This document shows positions 1 to 9,318 of a stretch of 64,000 nt of DNA, in pieces. Numbering within the stretch: the stretch's first letter is position 1; every line of letters begins with the position of its first letter. Position numbers and translations under genes: made by a program. Source of the DNA: Pogona vitticeps. Its lineage: Eukaryota; Chordata; Lepidosauria; Squamata; Agamidae. Where the stretch lies: positions 198,653,501-198,717,500 of the forward strand of contig NC_135786.1 of NCBI RefSeq assembly GCF_051106095.1, in the 5' to 3' direction. The notes beneath the pieces were generated by a model. That model saw only the letters and a list, made by a program, of their open reading frames with translations. It ran no database searches and had not been told where the DNA came from.

Positions 1-82
1 AAACCCTCCAGGGCCAATATTATGAAAATTACTGTCAGGTTGAGTTGCTGAGCATTTAAAAGTAACTGTATTAAAATCCAAG
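1..82. other. Flank left of the LTR, nothing recognised
   Basis: Short AT-rich sequence before the LTR start. No coding or repeat structure recognised. It could be the insertion-site flank or part of an upstream element cut by the window edge. Confidence 0.4.
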
Positions 83-483
83 TGTAACGTTCAGCCCTGC
101 CGTCACAGCTGGGCAGTGGAACAGCAGCCAATGAGGGGACGGAAGGTGGTGCTAAAGGGGGAGGAGCTGGGATATAAAGGGGTGTATGGAGTTTTGAGAT
201 AGAGATAGAGATAGAGTTTAGAGATGAGAGTTTGTTAATTAGAGTGAGTGAGAGAGCCTGTCAGTGTGAAATAGTCTGTGAGAGCCAGTGATTTATTTAC
301 AGTGATTGACTTATTGATTCTTTACCAGTGATTTCCTATTTTTATTTCCTGTAATCAATAAACCAGTTTTTTGTTTTTCAAAGTTACACTTGTCCTTCGC
401 TTGATTTTCAAGGATAAGTTGGTGGCAGCAGAGTTTAAAGTGAAGTAGCAACCACTCTTTGAGGTTTGAGGGTGGCTGTTACA
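83..483 (+). repeat. 5' LTR of the gypsy fossil
   Basis: Begins TGTAAC and ends GTTACA, the short inverted ends expected of an LTR. A TATA-like ATATAAA lies near 172 and a polyadenylation-like CAATAAA near 355. A GATAGA-type simple repeat lies at about 197-220. Just after it, TGGTGCCAGC (from 490) could serve as the tRNA primer site. A second GTTACA at 383-388 followed by TGGTGGCAGCAG near 420 is an alternative LTR end and primer site, so the right end is uncertain. Confidence 0.55.
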
Positions 484-989
484 ATAAATTGGTGCCAGCA
501 TGTGGGATCCGTGGGATCCAGTGAAGCCTTGTGTGGAAAGGTGCCCAGAGCAGGGGTCTTTAGTCAGGGACGTCTGAGTAAATGCATGGGTAACCTTCTA
601 GGACTTGTCTCACAGGGAGCGAGTCTAGTAGAAGGGCGTGGGACCTCAGATTGGGAACTAAGACAGGGAGGCTCTGTGGTGACCATTTCTGTGAAGAGTT
701 GCCCAAAGCAAAAGCTGTGGTAGATTGGCTGGCTTGTCCTGAGTTTGGGGAAAACTCGGAGAGGACAAAGCGGAGCCAAGGGCAGTGAGGCTGAGGGAAC
801 TCAAAAGCAGCTGAACCTGGGACAAGGGGAAGCTGTGTGTGTGTTTAAGATTTGGTGCCTGAGACAGAAAGGAAAATTCTGTTTTGGCGGGAGGCCTAGC
901 TGGAGGCTGAAGCCTGGTAACAGTAGCTAGCTTGCCAGTGCTGGTGGAGCAGCAACTTTATAACAGACTCACTGACAGGAAAAAGTGTA

Positions 990-1495
990 CAGTGGGGTCT
1001 TGACTTGAGAACTTAATCCGTATTGGAAGGCGGTTCTCAAGTCAAAAAGTTCTCAGGTCAAATCTGCATTTCCCATAGGAATGCATTGAAAACCATTTGA
1101 TCCGTATCTGCTCTTTTCCGTCCATAGAAACTAATGGGAAGCTGCTATTCTGCCTTCGACCACTAGAGGGGGATATTTTGTTTCTTTTTTTCTTAGGTCA
1201 ATAAAGGTTCAGGGAAGGCAGGGAAAATACAGTCCAGGCAGTACCAGGCAGTCCGAAGACTGTCTCCCAATCCACTCTCTAAACGCTGGGAGGAGTGAGG
1301 AAGCAGACAGGCACCCTTTTCACTGGCCAACAGTTAACTGAAAGTTCAAATTTTGCACTTTCCCTGCCTCCCACGTGGTTTTTTTTCAGTTCTTAACTCA
1401 AATCTAAGTACTTAAGTCAAGTCAATATTTTCCTGTGAGAGCGGTTAAGTCAAAATGTTCTTAACTCAAGCCGTTCTTAAGTCAAGACCCCACTG
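990..1495. mobile_element. Tigger/pogo-like MITE
   Basis: Non-autonomous DNA transposon in the leader of the gypsy fossil. Terminal inverted repeats read CAGTGGGGTCTTGACTT from both ends (about 22 of 23 matching), flanked by TA on each side (988-989 and 1496-1497), the Tc1/mariner/pogo target duplication. It has no transposase. The interior from about 1230 to 1440 is shared with the MITE at 7781-8447, although the ends differ. Confidence 0.85.
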
Positions 1496-1548
1496 TACGT
1501 TTTAAAATCAAGGCTTGTAAGTGGGAACAGAAGCCTGAGGGAAGGAAA

Positions 1549-1981
1549 ATGCCCTTGACCAGGGGAAAGAAAACTGAACAGATGCCTGGTGTAATGGCAA
1601 CTAGGTCAGATGAGGAAAATGGGGATGTTGAGGGAGAATTTACCTCAGGAAAAGAAATGGAGACCTCAAAGGGGGAGGACTCAATTGAATTCAGAAAATG
1701 GGATCAAGAAGCAGATCCAACGTTGCAACCATGCTTTAAGATGGTGAGCAAATATCCAGTAAGCCCTGAGAACCGTGAGAGATACTTTGAAAAAAAAGGT
1801 CTTTTATATAGGGAGATCTTAATAAACTCCAAGAGGGAAAAACTGCTAGTAGTTCCTTCTAAATACAGACATAAAATAATGGAAAAATGTCACACAGACA
1901 CCTTATCTGGACATTTAGGTATTGCAGGGACTAAGCAGAATATATCCCAGAAGTACTACTGGCCAAAAATGGGAAAAGAAA
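1549..1981 (+). pseudogene. Integrase zinc-binding remnant of the gypsy fossil
   Basis: Coding-like block with an acidic lead and a segment with the spacing of the gypsy integrase H2C2 finger: the two histidines are seen around 1890-1920 (CHTDTLSGHLG), followed by YYWPKMGKEI near 1955. The pogo-like MITE at 1984-4903 inserted in this finger, and a cysteine pair of the right type (CQSCITCQ) is seen on the other side near 4918. The known role of the domain is zinc binding at the N-terminus of integrase. Treated as a fossil. Confidence 0.65.
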
Positions 1982-2076
1982 TACAGTGGTGCCTCGCTTA
2001 ACGAGTGCCCCGTTTAACGAAAAAATCGCATAACGATGGCTTCGTTGCCATCGCTTTTGCGATCGCACAACGATCT

Positions 2077-2119
2077 TGCCTATGGGGAAAAATCGGTTTG
2101 CGATTTTTCCCCATAGGCA
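2077..2119. repeat. Perfect 19-bp hairpin, 5-nt loop
   Basis: Arms 2077-2095 and 2101-2119 are exact inverted copies (TGCCTATGGGGAAAAATCG) around GTTTG. Part of the palindrome-rich left flank of the MITE. Confidence 0.9.
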
Positions 2120-2120
2120 C

Positions 2121-2181
2121 CATTTTCCCCCAGCTGAGCGGCGGGAGCTTTGAAGCCCCGCTGCTCAGCTGGGGGAAAATG
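2121..2181. repeat. 25-bp-arm hairpin next to the first
   Basis: Arms 2121-2145 and 2157-2181 start CATTTTCCCCCAGCTGAGC and match at about 24 of 25 positions, loop about 11 nt. Directly abuts the preceding hairpin. Confidence 0.85.
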
Positions 2182-2451
2182 TCGGCAGTGGGCTGCGGCC
2201 TCGGAAGGACCCCGAAGCCACCGTCCCCTACCGACAATTCCCTTCCGAGCTCCGGGGACAGGCTGGGGGGTGGACCGGGAAGCTTGAAGCCTCTCCGCGC
2301 CGCCTACCCCCGCCGTTCCCGGACTTCTGGAAGTCCGGGAACAGCCTGGGTAAGCAGCGCGGGAAGGCTTCAAGCTTCCCGATCCACCCCCCAGCCTGTC
2401 CCCGCCGCTTAAAGCCTCCTTGCGCCGCCTACCTAGCCCGTTCTCGGACAC

Positions 2452-3446
2452 CTAGGTGTCCGAGAACGGGCTGGGTAGGCGGCGGGGAAGGCTACCGGCA
2501 TCGGGGACAGGCTGGGGGGTGGACCGGGGAGCTTGAAGCCTCTCCGCGCCGCCTACCCAGGTCGTTCCCGGACTTCTGGAAGTCCGGGAACGACCTGGGT
2601 AGGCGGCGCGGAGAGGCTTCAAGCTTCCCGATCCACCCCCCAGCCTGTCCCCGCCACTTAAAGCCTCCTTGCGCCGCCTACCCAGCCCTTTCTTGGACAC
2701 CTAGGTGTCCGAGAAAGGGCTGGGTAGGCGGCGGGGAAGGCTACCGGCATCGGGGACAGGCCGGGGGGTGGACCGGGAAGCTTGAAGCCTCTCCGCGCCG
2801 CCTACCCCCGCCGTTCCCGGACTTCTGGAAGTCCGGGAACAGCCTGGGTAAGCAGCGCGGGAAGGCTTCAAGCTTCCCGATCCACCCCCCAGCCTGTCCC
2901 CGCCGCTTAAAGCCTCCTTGCGCCGCTTACCTAGCCCGTTCTCGGACACCTAGGTGTCCGAGAACGGGCTGGGTAGGCGGCGGGGAAGGCTACCGGCATC
3001 GGGGACAGGCTGGGGGGTGGACCGGGGAGCTTGAAGCCTCTCCGCGCCGCCTACCCAGGTCGTTCCCGGACTTCTGGAAGTCCGGGAACGACCTGGGTAG
3101 GCGGCGCGGAGAGGCTTCAAGCTTCCCGATCCACCCCCCAGCCTGTCCCCGCCACTTAAAGCCTCCTTGCGCCGCCTACCCAGCCCTTTCTTGGACACCT
3201 AGGTGTCCGAGAAAGGGCTGGGTAGGCGGCGGGGAAGGCTACCGGCATCGGGGACAGGCTGGGGGTGGACTGGGGAGCTTGAAGCCTCTCCGCGCCGCCT
3301 ACCCAGGTCGTTCCCGGACTTCTGGAAGTCTGGGAACGACCTGAGTAGGCAGCGCGGAGAGGCTTCAAGCTTCCCGATCCACCCCCCAGCCTGTCCCCGC
3401 CGCTTAAAGCCTCCTTGCGCCGCCTACCTAGCCCGTTCTCGGACAC
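2452..3446. repeat. Higher-order repeat copy 1 (A-B-A-C, 995 bp)
   Basis: Four monomers in the order A (2452-2700), B (2701-2949), A (2950-3198), C (3199-3446). Types differ by diagnostic changes, for example GGCCGGGG versus GGCTGGGG after the shared GGGGACA, and the one-base-shorter GGGGG run in C. Confidence 0.85.
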
Positions 3447-4441
3447 CTAGGTGTCCGAGAACGGGCTGGGTAGGCGGCGGGGAAGGCTACCGGCATCGGG
3501 GACAGGCTGGGGGGTGGACCGGGGAGCTTGAAGCCTCTCCGCGCCGCCTACCCAGGTCGTTCCCGGACTTCTGGAAGTCCGGGAACGACCTGGGTAGGCG
3601 GCGCGGAGAGGCTTCAAGCTTCCCGATCCACCCCCCAGCCTGTCCCCGCCACTTAAAGCCTCCTTGCGCCGCCTACCCAGCCCTTTCTTGGACACCTAGG
3701 TGTCCGAGAAAGGGCTGGGTAGGCGGCGGGGAAGGCTACCGGCATCGGGGACAGGCCGGGGGGTGGACCGGGAAGCTTGAAGCCTCTCCGCGCCGCCTAC
3801 CCCCGCCGTTCCCGGACTTCTGGAAGTCCGGGAACAGCCTGGGTAAGCAGCGCGGGAAGGCTTCAAGCTTCCCGATCCACCCCCCAGCCTGTCCCCGCCG
3901 CTTAAAGCCTCCTTGCGCCGCTTACCTAGCCCGTTCTCGGACACCTAGGTGTCCGAGAACGGGCTGGGTAGGCGGCGGGGAAGGCTACCGGCATCGGGGA
4001 CAGGCTGGGGGGTGGACCGGGGAGCTTGAAGCCTCTCCGCGCCGCCTACCCAGGTCGTTCCCGGACTTCTGGAAGTCCGGGAACGACCTGGGTAGGCGGC
4101 GCGGAGAGGCTTCAAGCTTCCCGATCCACCCCCCAGCCTGTCCCCGCCACTTAAAGCCTCCTTGCGCCGCCTACCCAGCCCTTTCTTGGACACCTAGGTG
4201 TCCGAGAAAGGGCTGGGTAGGCGGCGGGGAAGGCTACCGGCATCGGGGACAGGCTGGGGGTGGACTGGGGAGCTTGAAGCCTCTCCGCGCCGCCTACCCA
4301 GGTCGTTCCCGGACTTCTGGAAGTCTGGGAACGACCTGAGTAGGCAGCGCGGAGAGGCTTCAAGCTTCCCGATCCACCCCCCAGCCTGTCCCCGCCGCTT
4401 AAAGCCTCCTTGCGCCGCCTACCCAGCCCTTTCTCGGACAC
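3447..4441. repeat. Higher-order repeat copy 2 (A-B-A-C, 995 bp)
   Basis: Repeats the 995-bp block at 2452-3446 in the same monomer order (3447-3695, 3696-3944, 3945-4193, 4194-4441) and appears near-identical by eye; the clearest difference is a few bases in the last ~20 bp (CTAGCCCGTT versus CCAGCCCTTT). The block was duplicated after the monomer types had diverged. Confidence 0.85.
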
Positions 4442-4760
4442 CTAGGTGTCCGAGAAAGGGCTGGGTAGGCGGCGGGGAAGGCTACCAGCATCGGGGACAG
4501 GCTGGGGGGTGGATCGGGAAGCTTGAAGCCTCCCAGCGCTGCTTACCCAGGTCGTTCCCGGACTTCTGGAAGTCCGGGAACGACCTGGGTAGGCGACGCG
4601 GAGAGGCTTCAAGCTCCCCCATCCACCCCCCAGCCTGTCTCCGCCGCTTAAAGGGTAACCGCAGCGGCTACCCCAGCCATGGCCGGACTCTAGGGAGTCC
4701 AGCCATGGCTGAGGTAGCCGCCATGGGTCAGATCCAAGCCGCGGGGGGGGGGAGGGAAAA

Positions 4761-4800
4761 AACCGGATAATCCGTTCCAGTTGGAACGGATTAACCGGTT
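4761..4800. repeat. Palindrome at the right flank of the MITE
   Basis: Arms starting AACCGG and ending AACCGGTT around TTCCAGTTGGAA; near-perfect inverted repeat with almost no loop. Another hairpin centred near 4690 (GGACTCTAGGGAGTCC with CCATGG arms) precedes it. Confidence 0.8.
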
Positions 4801-5102
4801 TTCAATGCATTTCTATGGGAAATGGTGCTTCCCATAACGATGTTTTCACATAACGTTTTTTTTTTTCTGGAACCAATTAACATCGTTATGCGAGGCACCA
4901 CTGTAAAGGAATTTTGTCAGAGCTGCATCACTTGTCAAATGAAAAGAAATAGTGAGGAAATATCCAATGGGGATGACTGGGATAGTTATATGGAAGATAT
5001 TAAAAATATTAATAATATTTTTAATCAAATGGAAAATGAATACATTGAACAACTGAAAGAAAAACAGAGCTGGGCATAGAGGAGGAAGCTCAGGGAAAAG
5101 CT

Positions 5103-6122
5103 TTGCAGTCCAAAGCGGAAGTGGATAAGGGTGATGATTTTGAAAGAAAGATAAAGCCTCAAACTGTTCAGAAACCAGGAGTAGGCACACATGTCAATTC
5201 ACAACTTCAAAATCTGAATTTTTCTGAGGGAAAAGGCATGAGGAAAACGTGGGAAGACACTAATAAATATCCCAGAGGACAATTTAAAGACCAGCAGAGG
5301 GTTGGCGGCCATTTTGTGGGAAAGTCCTCAGAACAGAGCCAAGCCAGAGGGCAAAATTTGGAGGAAAAAGTAGTAAAAGGGGCTGAAAATGAACAATGGA
5401 GTGCTCGGACTTGCTTCAAATGTAATGAAAAAGGTCACTTTGCGTCCCAGTGTGGTAAAGTCAGAGAAAATAAAGAATTTTTACCACAGAAAGTAAATTT
5501 AAGCAAGCCTAAAGCTGTTTTCTGTGTCCAGCAGGGACAAGTTGATACAATAGGTGAGCAGTCAGTAGCCATGACAATGCCAGCAGAGCTATCTTCTCCA
5601 GATGATGAGAGTGAATCTGGTATTCCTTTGGCTGAGATCAGGCACTGCTTTTTTATTAGAACGGATCACAAATTATTTGAAACGGCTGAGGATCAAATTT
5701 ATATCTTTGATAGTAAATACATGGCTGGGAGGGACTCACGTTCACAAGTCACACTGTGTCACCCTGTTATAGTACCCCAGGAATACATCTTAAAAGAAGA
5801 ATGCATGGCAGTGAAGGGAATAGGACAAGAAACTGTTATTGTGGCTGAATTACCTATTCGATATCAAGAATGGCAGGGAAATTGGCATGTAGGAATTACC
5901 TCACAGTTGCCAGCAGCTGTTTTGATTGGCACAGACCTCTCTGAGCATGTTAAGAGAGTTCTAGTTCTAACACATTCACAACAAGAGCAAGACAAAGTTA
6001 CCTCAAAGAATGGTGAAACAATAACTCATAATACAAATGCAGCTAGGGCCGAGGGTCAGGAGGGACTGCCTTCGCCTTGTTTAATTGGGAATGATCTCAC
6101 TGAGCATGTCAAAAGTGTTTAA
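5103..6122 (+). pseudogene. CCHC knuckle and protease-like region of the gypsy fossil
   Basis: Coding-like block of the fossil. Around 5411-5456 it holds a retroviral zinc knuckle (CFKCNEKGHFASQC), the nucleic-acid-binding motif of Gag. Downstream, about 5760-5950, the text follows the back half of a gypsy-type aspartic protease (a VKGIG-like segment, then LPAAVLIGTDL). In the family these parts bind genomic RNA and cleave the polyprotein. Here they lie downstream of the integrase-type finger, which is not the usual order. Fossil. Confidence 0.65.
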
Positions 6123-6176
6123 GTACAGACTTGCGCCCAGCAGGAAGAAATAGGCAAAGCTGAGGAAAAGGTTGAA

Positions 6177-7718
6177 TTGCAAACAGAGCTGATGAGGGGA
6201 GAGGACCCTACAGCTGAATCAGTACCAATTGAGAGCCCACTAGAAAACACTTTCAAAAGGGAACAAGGTACGGATTCCAAGTTGTATCAGTGTTTTAAGC
6301 CTAATGGTGAAAGGCAGTTAAACCCTGAGAGTCCTGGAAGGTTCTTCCCAGAAGAAGACCTTTTGGACAGTGAGGCCTGTGTGAATCCCAGTGGGGGAGG
6401 GGAGACTCACCTCAAGCAAATGATTGTTCCTCTCAAAGATCAAGTGGGTACAGAGGAGCAGGGGCATGCTGGTAGCATTGTAGCTCATATGGACATGACA
6501 AATATTGACCAGAAATTAGGACAAAACTTTTACTGCCTTGAAGTGGAGGAGCAGGTAAAAGAATTTGGTCAGAGGTGTAAAGGAGGTCAGGGTCAAGGGG
6601 ATTACAGTGGCAAATCTGATGCCAAGCTGTGTCCTTTACCTGCCATGTTGAACCCAGACCATAGTGTTGAATTTGGCATAGTTGAGCCATTGACCAGAGA
6701 TAGCATGAGGGGAAGCGAAATCAGTCTGAACATAACTGATGGTGCAACATGTTCAAGTCAGACAGGAGACCAGGGGAAAGTAATCGAGCCCTTCCATGAG
6801 AAAGGAGACCTTGTCTTGCTAGAATTGGAAGGGGCAGACAAGGAAAGACTCGAGTTACCTTGTGAGGAAGGGAGGTGTGAACTCAAATACCCCTCAGAGG
6901 AGGACCAAGTCAATGCCTCAATTTCCCCAGAAAACCAAAAAGGAGCTAGAGATGTGCTTCAGAGGGTCAAGCATAATTTTTCCAACAAGCCTAAAGTAGC
7001 CAGTGGTGTAGTGCATACGTTTGACACCGAGGATGCACGCCCACATGTGGTTACACATGATAGAGGTCAGACCTATCTAGCCAAAATTTGGGGCTGGAAA
7101 GCAAGGTTTGTCCAAAACAAGACGAGGCAAAAGACCCTGCGAAAACATGCATGGCCATATTGGGAAGGCAGAGGGGTGACCTATCATAGGATAAATAGGG
7201 TGAAACCCAGCCTAACCCAGCCAGTGGTGCTGAGAGCAAGGGAACTGAGAAATAGGCTAGCTCTGGATGTGTCCTGCTTAAAGGGTTTAATCAAGAGCAT
7301 CATGTTGGCAGCTCCAGAGGTGAAACTCTGTAGAGCAGCCAGAATGACATGGCAGAAGGAGAGATGGAAGACCGCGCCGGTGGTAGATCACGTCCAGAGG
7401 GGGCTCGAGTGCCAAAGAGGCGTCGCCATCGTGGAAAGGTCCGGAGTCGAGTCAGGGGTCGCGCCAAGCCAGGTGGATGACTGCAAGGTCCTTCATCATA
7501 GGTCGTTCCTGAGAGAGAGGCTGCAGGTTGGTGAGGGATCCCTGCTGTCTGCAAGTCGTGAGCATTGTGAAGGTGCAGAGGGAGGTGGACTTTGCCGTGT
7601 CTCCAGCCGCACAGGAGGAGAGGACATTTCCTGTAAGAGCACTACCACTCCTTCACGACTACAGTTTTGGACTTTCAACAGTTTTGGACTCTTGGAGAGG
7701 ACTGTAACGAGGTGGTGA
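6177..7718 (+). pseudogene. Tail region of the gypsy fossil
   Basis: A long acidic coding-like block. Around 6800 it contains KGDLVLLE, typical of the C-terminal end of Gmr1-like integrase, and near 6970-7040 a stretch (NFSNKP, then HTFDT) that resembles the linker just before reverse transcriptase in that group. The last third is basic. No catalytic reverse transcriptase motif was found. Fossil; identity of the part after 7050 is not established. Confidence 0.45.
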
Positions 7719-7780
7719 GAGTGAACTTATGTGTCATAAATTTTGGAGAGAGAAAATTTAAAATTGGGACAAAATGTAAC

Positions 7781-8447
7781 TTGAATCATTAGTTCCCATA
7801 GGAACTAATGCAAAGCCGGTTAATCCGTTCCTACCATTAATGGCAGATTTTTTTTCCTTTTAACCTAAGGTGACTTAAGTTAAAAAAAAGGAAAGAAAAG
7901 AGGGAGGGAAGGAGGGAACAGACACCTTTTCAACAGAACACCTTGAAAAGCACCTTTTCAGCCAAGACAAGGACCTTCTGGGAAAAACCAAGTACCTTTC
8001 AGACAACAGATCACCTTGAAAAGCATCTTTTCAATCAAGACAAGCCAATACAAGCACCTTTTGGGGGGAAAGGAGGCAGCAAAGGAGGGAGGGAACACCT
8101 TTTAAAAATCCAAAAATCAAAAATTTTAAAAAAGCAAAAAAATAAAATAAAAATACAGCCCTTACAGCACTGTACGGACCAGGCAATAGCAGGCAGTAAT
8201 AGGCAGTCTGAAGACTGTCTCCAAATCCACTTTCAAAACACTGGGAAGAGCGAGGAAGCAGACAGGCACCCTCTTCACTGGCCAACGGCTAACTGAAAGT
8301 TCAAATTTTGCGCTTTCCCCACCTCCCGCACATTTTTTTTCGGTTCATAACTCGAAGCTAAGTTTGCAAGTCAATATTTTTCTATCAGAGCAGTTTGTAA
8401 GTCGAAATGTTTGTAACTAGGGCCGTTTGTAAGTCGAGGGTTGACTG
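7781..8447. mobile_element. Pogo-like MITE, left end missing
   Basis: The right terminus reads, in reverse complement, CAGTCAACCCTCGACTTACA and is followed by TA (8448-8449). The matching left terminus is absent: the element starts inside its own sequence directly after a TGTAAC. The interior 8145-8400 closely resembles 1230-1440 of the MITE at 990-1495 although their termini differ, so the two are sister families sharing a core. Confidence 0.75.
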
Positions 8448-8449
8448 TA

Positions 8450-9190
8450 TCTGAGTAAAAGTAAAGTGACAGTATGAAGCAGGAAGGGAGAAGATAACAA
8501 TTTGTAAGGAAGGGGACAGTCACAGAGGCCCCTGTCAGCAGGCTGTTATTTCACAACTCCCTGGGAATGACCCATAGCTCCCCAGTACGTGAGAAAGAGA
8601 CCTTGATGGAGGAGGAGATTTCATAGAGGTTGGGGAGTCCAGGAGGTTGTGGAGGAAGACATGAAGGAATATTGGATGACACCAATACACCCTCTAATTT
8701 TCAGCCCTGCTCATGCAGCTTAAGATTCCTTAAGACAAGGTAGGGAAGCACTTCAACCCCCAACTGGCCTTCATACTGGGGGGGGGGGGAGAGTGACAGG
8801 AATTACATCATTTGGCTCAAGAGAGAATCAGGAGGACTGTTTTCCCCTAAAGAAGAATTGTGATGACAAGATCAGGGGAAGACTTCAAAATCCCAACTGA
8901 ATGGTATCCCAAATTATTGAGTTTGGGGTTGATATGATTTTTTAAATTATCTCTGTTGCTTGAAGCACCTGGGCTACAGCAACTTCTATCCAAGAAGGTT
9001 CATTCCAGTTAACATGGGACAAGAGAACTGGACTTAAGGCTAATGAGTTAGATGAACTGAGCAGATGATATGTATGAGTTGATTAGCTTCAGGTCAATCA
9101 TGTATTAAAGTTATAAAGAATGTTTCTACAAGTTTAATAAAACCTGTTTCATTGGTTCATACTCCATTGTCTGTTACGGAACACAGAATG
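8450..9190. other. Possible LTR-like stretch, unresolved
   Basis: No coding region. It holds a C/G run (near 8780), a TTATAAAG near 9113 and an AATAAAACC near 9139 followed about 35 bp later by CTGTTACGG. This layout resembles a promoter-polyA-end order in an LTR, and CTGTTAC recalls the end of the LTR at 478-483, but overall similarity to that LTR is not evident. It could be a diverged right-hand LTR region or unrelated. Confidence 0.2.
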
Positions 9191-9230
9191 GGAGAAGAGG
9201 TCCCTACTTGAAATGTGGTTATTCGTATAT

Positions 9231-9318
9231 GCTCCGTTGCTCGCGATAGATTAGCCACTCTGCAGCCTGTCATCCCACCTTCTGCCAGGACTGGCTAATC
9301 CATCGCGAGCAACGGAGC
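9231..9318. repeat. 27-bp-arm inverted repeat with 34-nt loop
   Basis: Left arm 9231-9257 and right arm 9292-9318 match at 26 of 27 positions (GCTCCGTTGCTCGCGAT at the outer side). The arm contains TCGCGA and several CpGs in an AT-rich setting. No coding content. A small foldback element or a replication-slippage product. Confidence 0.9.

Larger units (their letters stand above)
2240..4660. repeat. GC-rich satellite array of ~249-bp palindromic monomers
   Basis: Tandem monomers with boundaries at the palindrome centre CCTAGG (near 2451, 2700, 2949, 3198, 3446, 3695, 3944, 4193, 4441). Monomer lengths run 249, 249, 249, 248, then the same again, with diverged partial monomers at both edges (2240-2451 and 4442-4660). 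Each monomer is itself an inverted repeat: a second centre, GGACTTCTGGAAGTCC, lies mid-way, and the two arms of about 124 bp match except for an internal block of about 20-25 bp. Because 249 is a multiple of three, open frames run through on both strands; I do not regard these as genes. Confidence 0.9.
1984..4903. mobile_element. Large pogo-like MITE carrying a satellite array
   Basis: A 2.9-kb non-autonomous element bounded by inverted ends CAGTGGTGCCTCGC and flanked by TA (1982-1983, 4904-4905). The same end sequence begins the MITE at 24905. It encodes no transposase. Its flanks (1984-2240 and 4660-4903) are dense in small palindromes; its core is a GC- and CpG-rich tandem array (2240-4660). 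It is inserted in the integrase-finger remnant of the gypsy fossil, so it is younger than that element. MITEs are usually far shorter than 1 kb, so the size is explained by amplification of the internal array. Confidence 0.85.
83..7780 (+). mobile_element. Fossil Ty3/gypsy element, Gmr1-like, with nested MITEs
   Basis: A degraded LTR retrotransposon. Seen: a 5' LTR (83-483), a leader, an integrase zinc-binding remnant, a retroviral-type CCHC knuckle, a protease-like region ending in a VLIGTDL-type motif, and a long tail containing KGDLVLLE. Phrasing of this last kind is known from elements in which the integrase end runs into reverse transcriptase, the Gmr1-like order within Ty3/gypsy. No intact reverse transcriptase is visible. 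Two pogo-like MITEs (990-1495 and 1984-4903) sit inside it and a third (7781-8447) adjoins its right end. The element is old and broken in several places. The right boundary is inferred from a TGTAAC at 7775, the same six bases that start the LTR; a right-hand LTR is not clearly seen. Confidence 0.65.

Noticed and set aside
3203-4339. 378-codon open frame, with 82-codon open frames repeated on the other strand
   Set aside because: Runs through the 249-bp palindromic satellite; openness comes from a period divisible by three and high GC, not from coding. The same peptide repeats with the monomer.
2240-4660. Regular repeats that might suggest a CRISPR array
   Set aside because: Monomers are adjacent with no unique spacers, far too long, and inside a eukaryotic transposon.
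8450-9190. Full right-hand LTR of the gypsy fossil
   Set aside because: Only short words match the left LTR; kept as an uncertain stretch rather than a called LTR.
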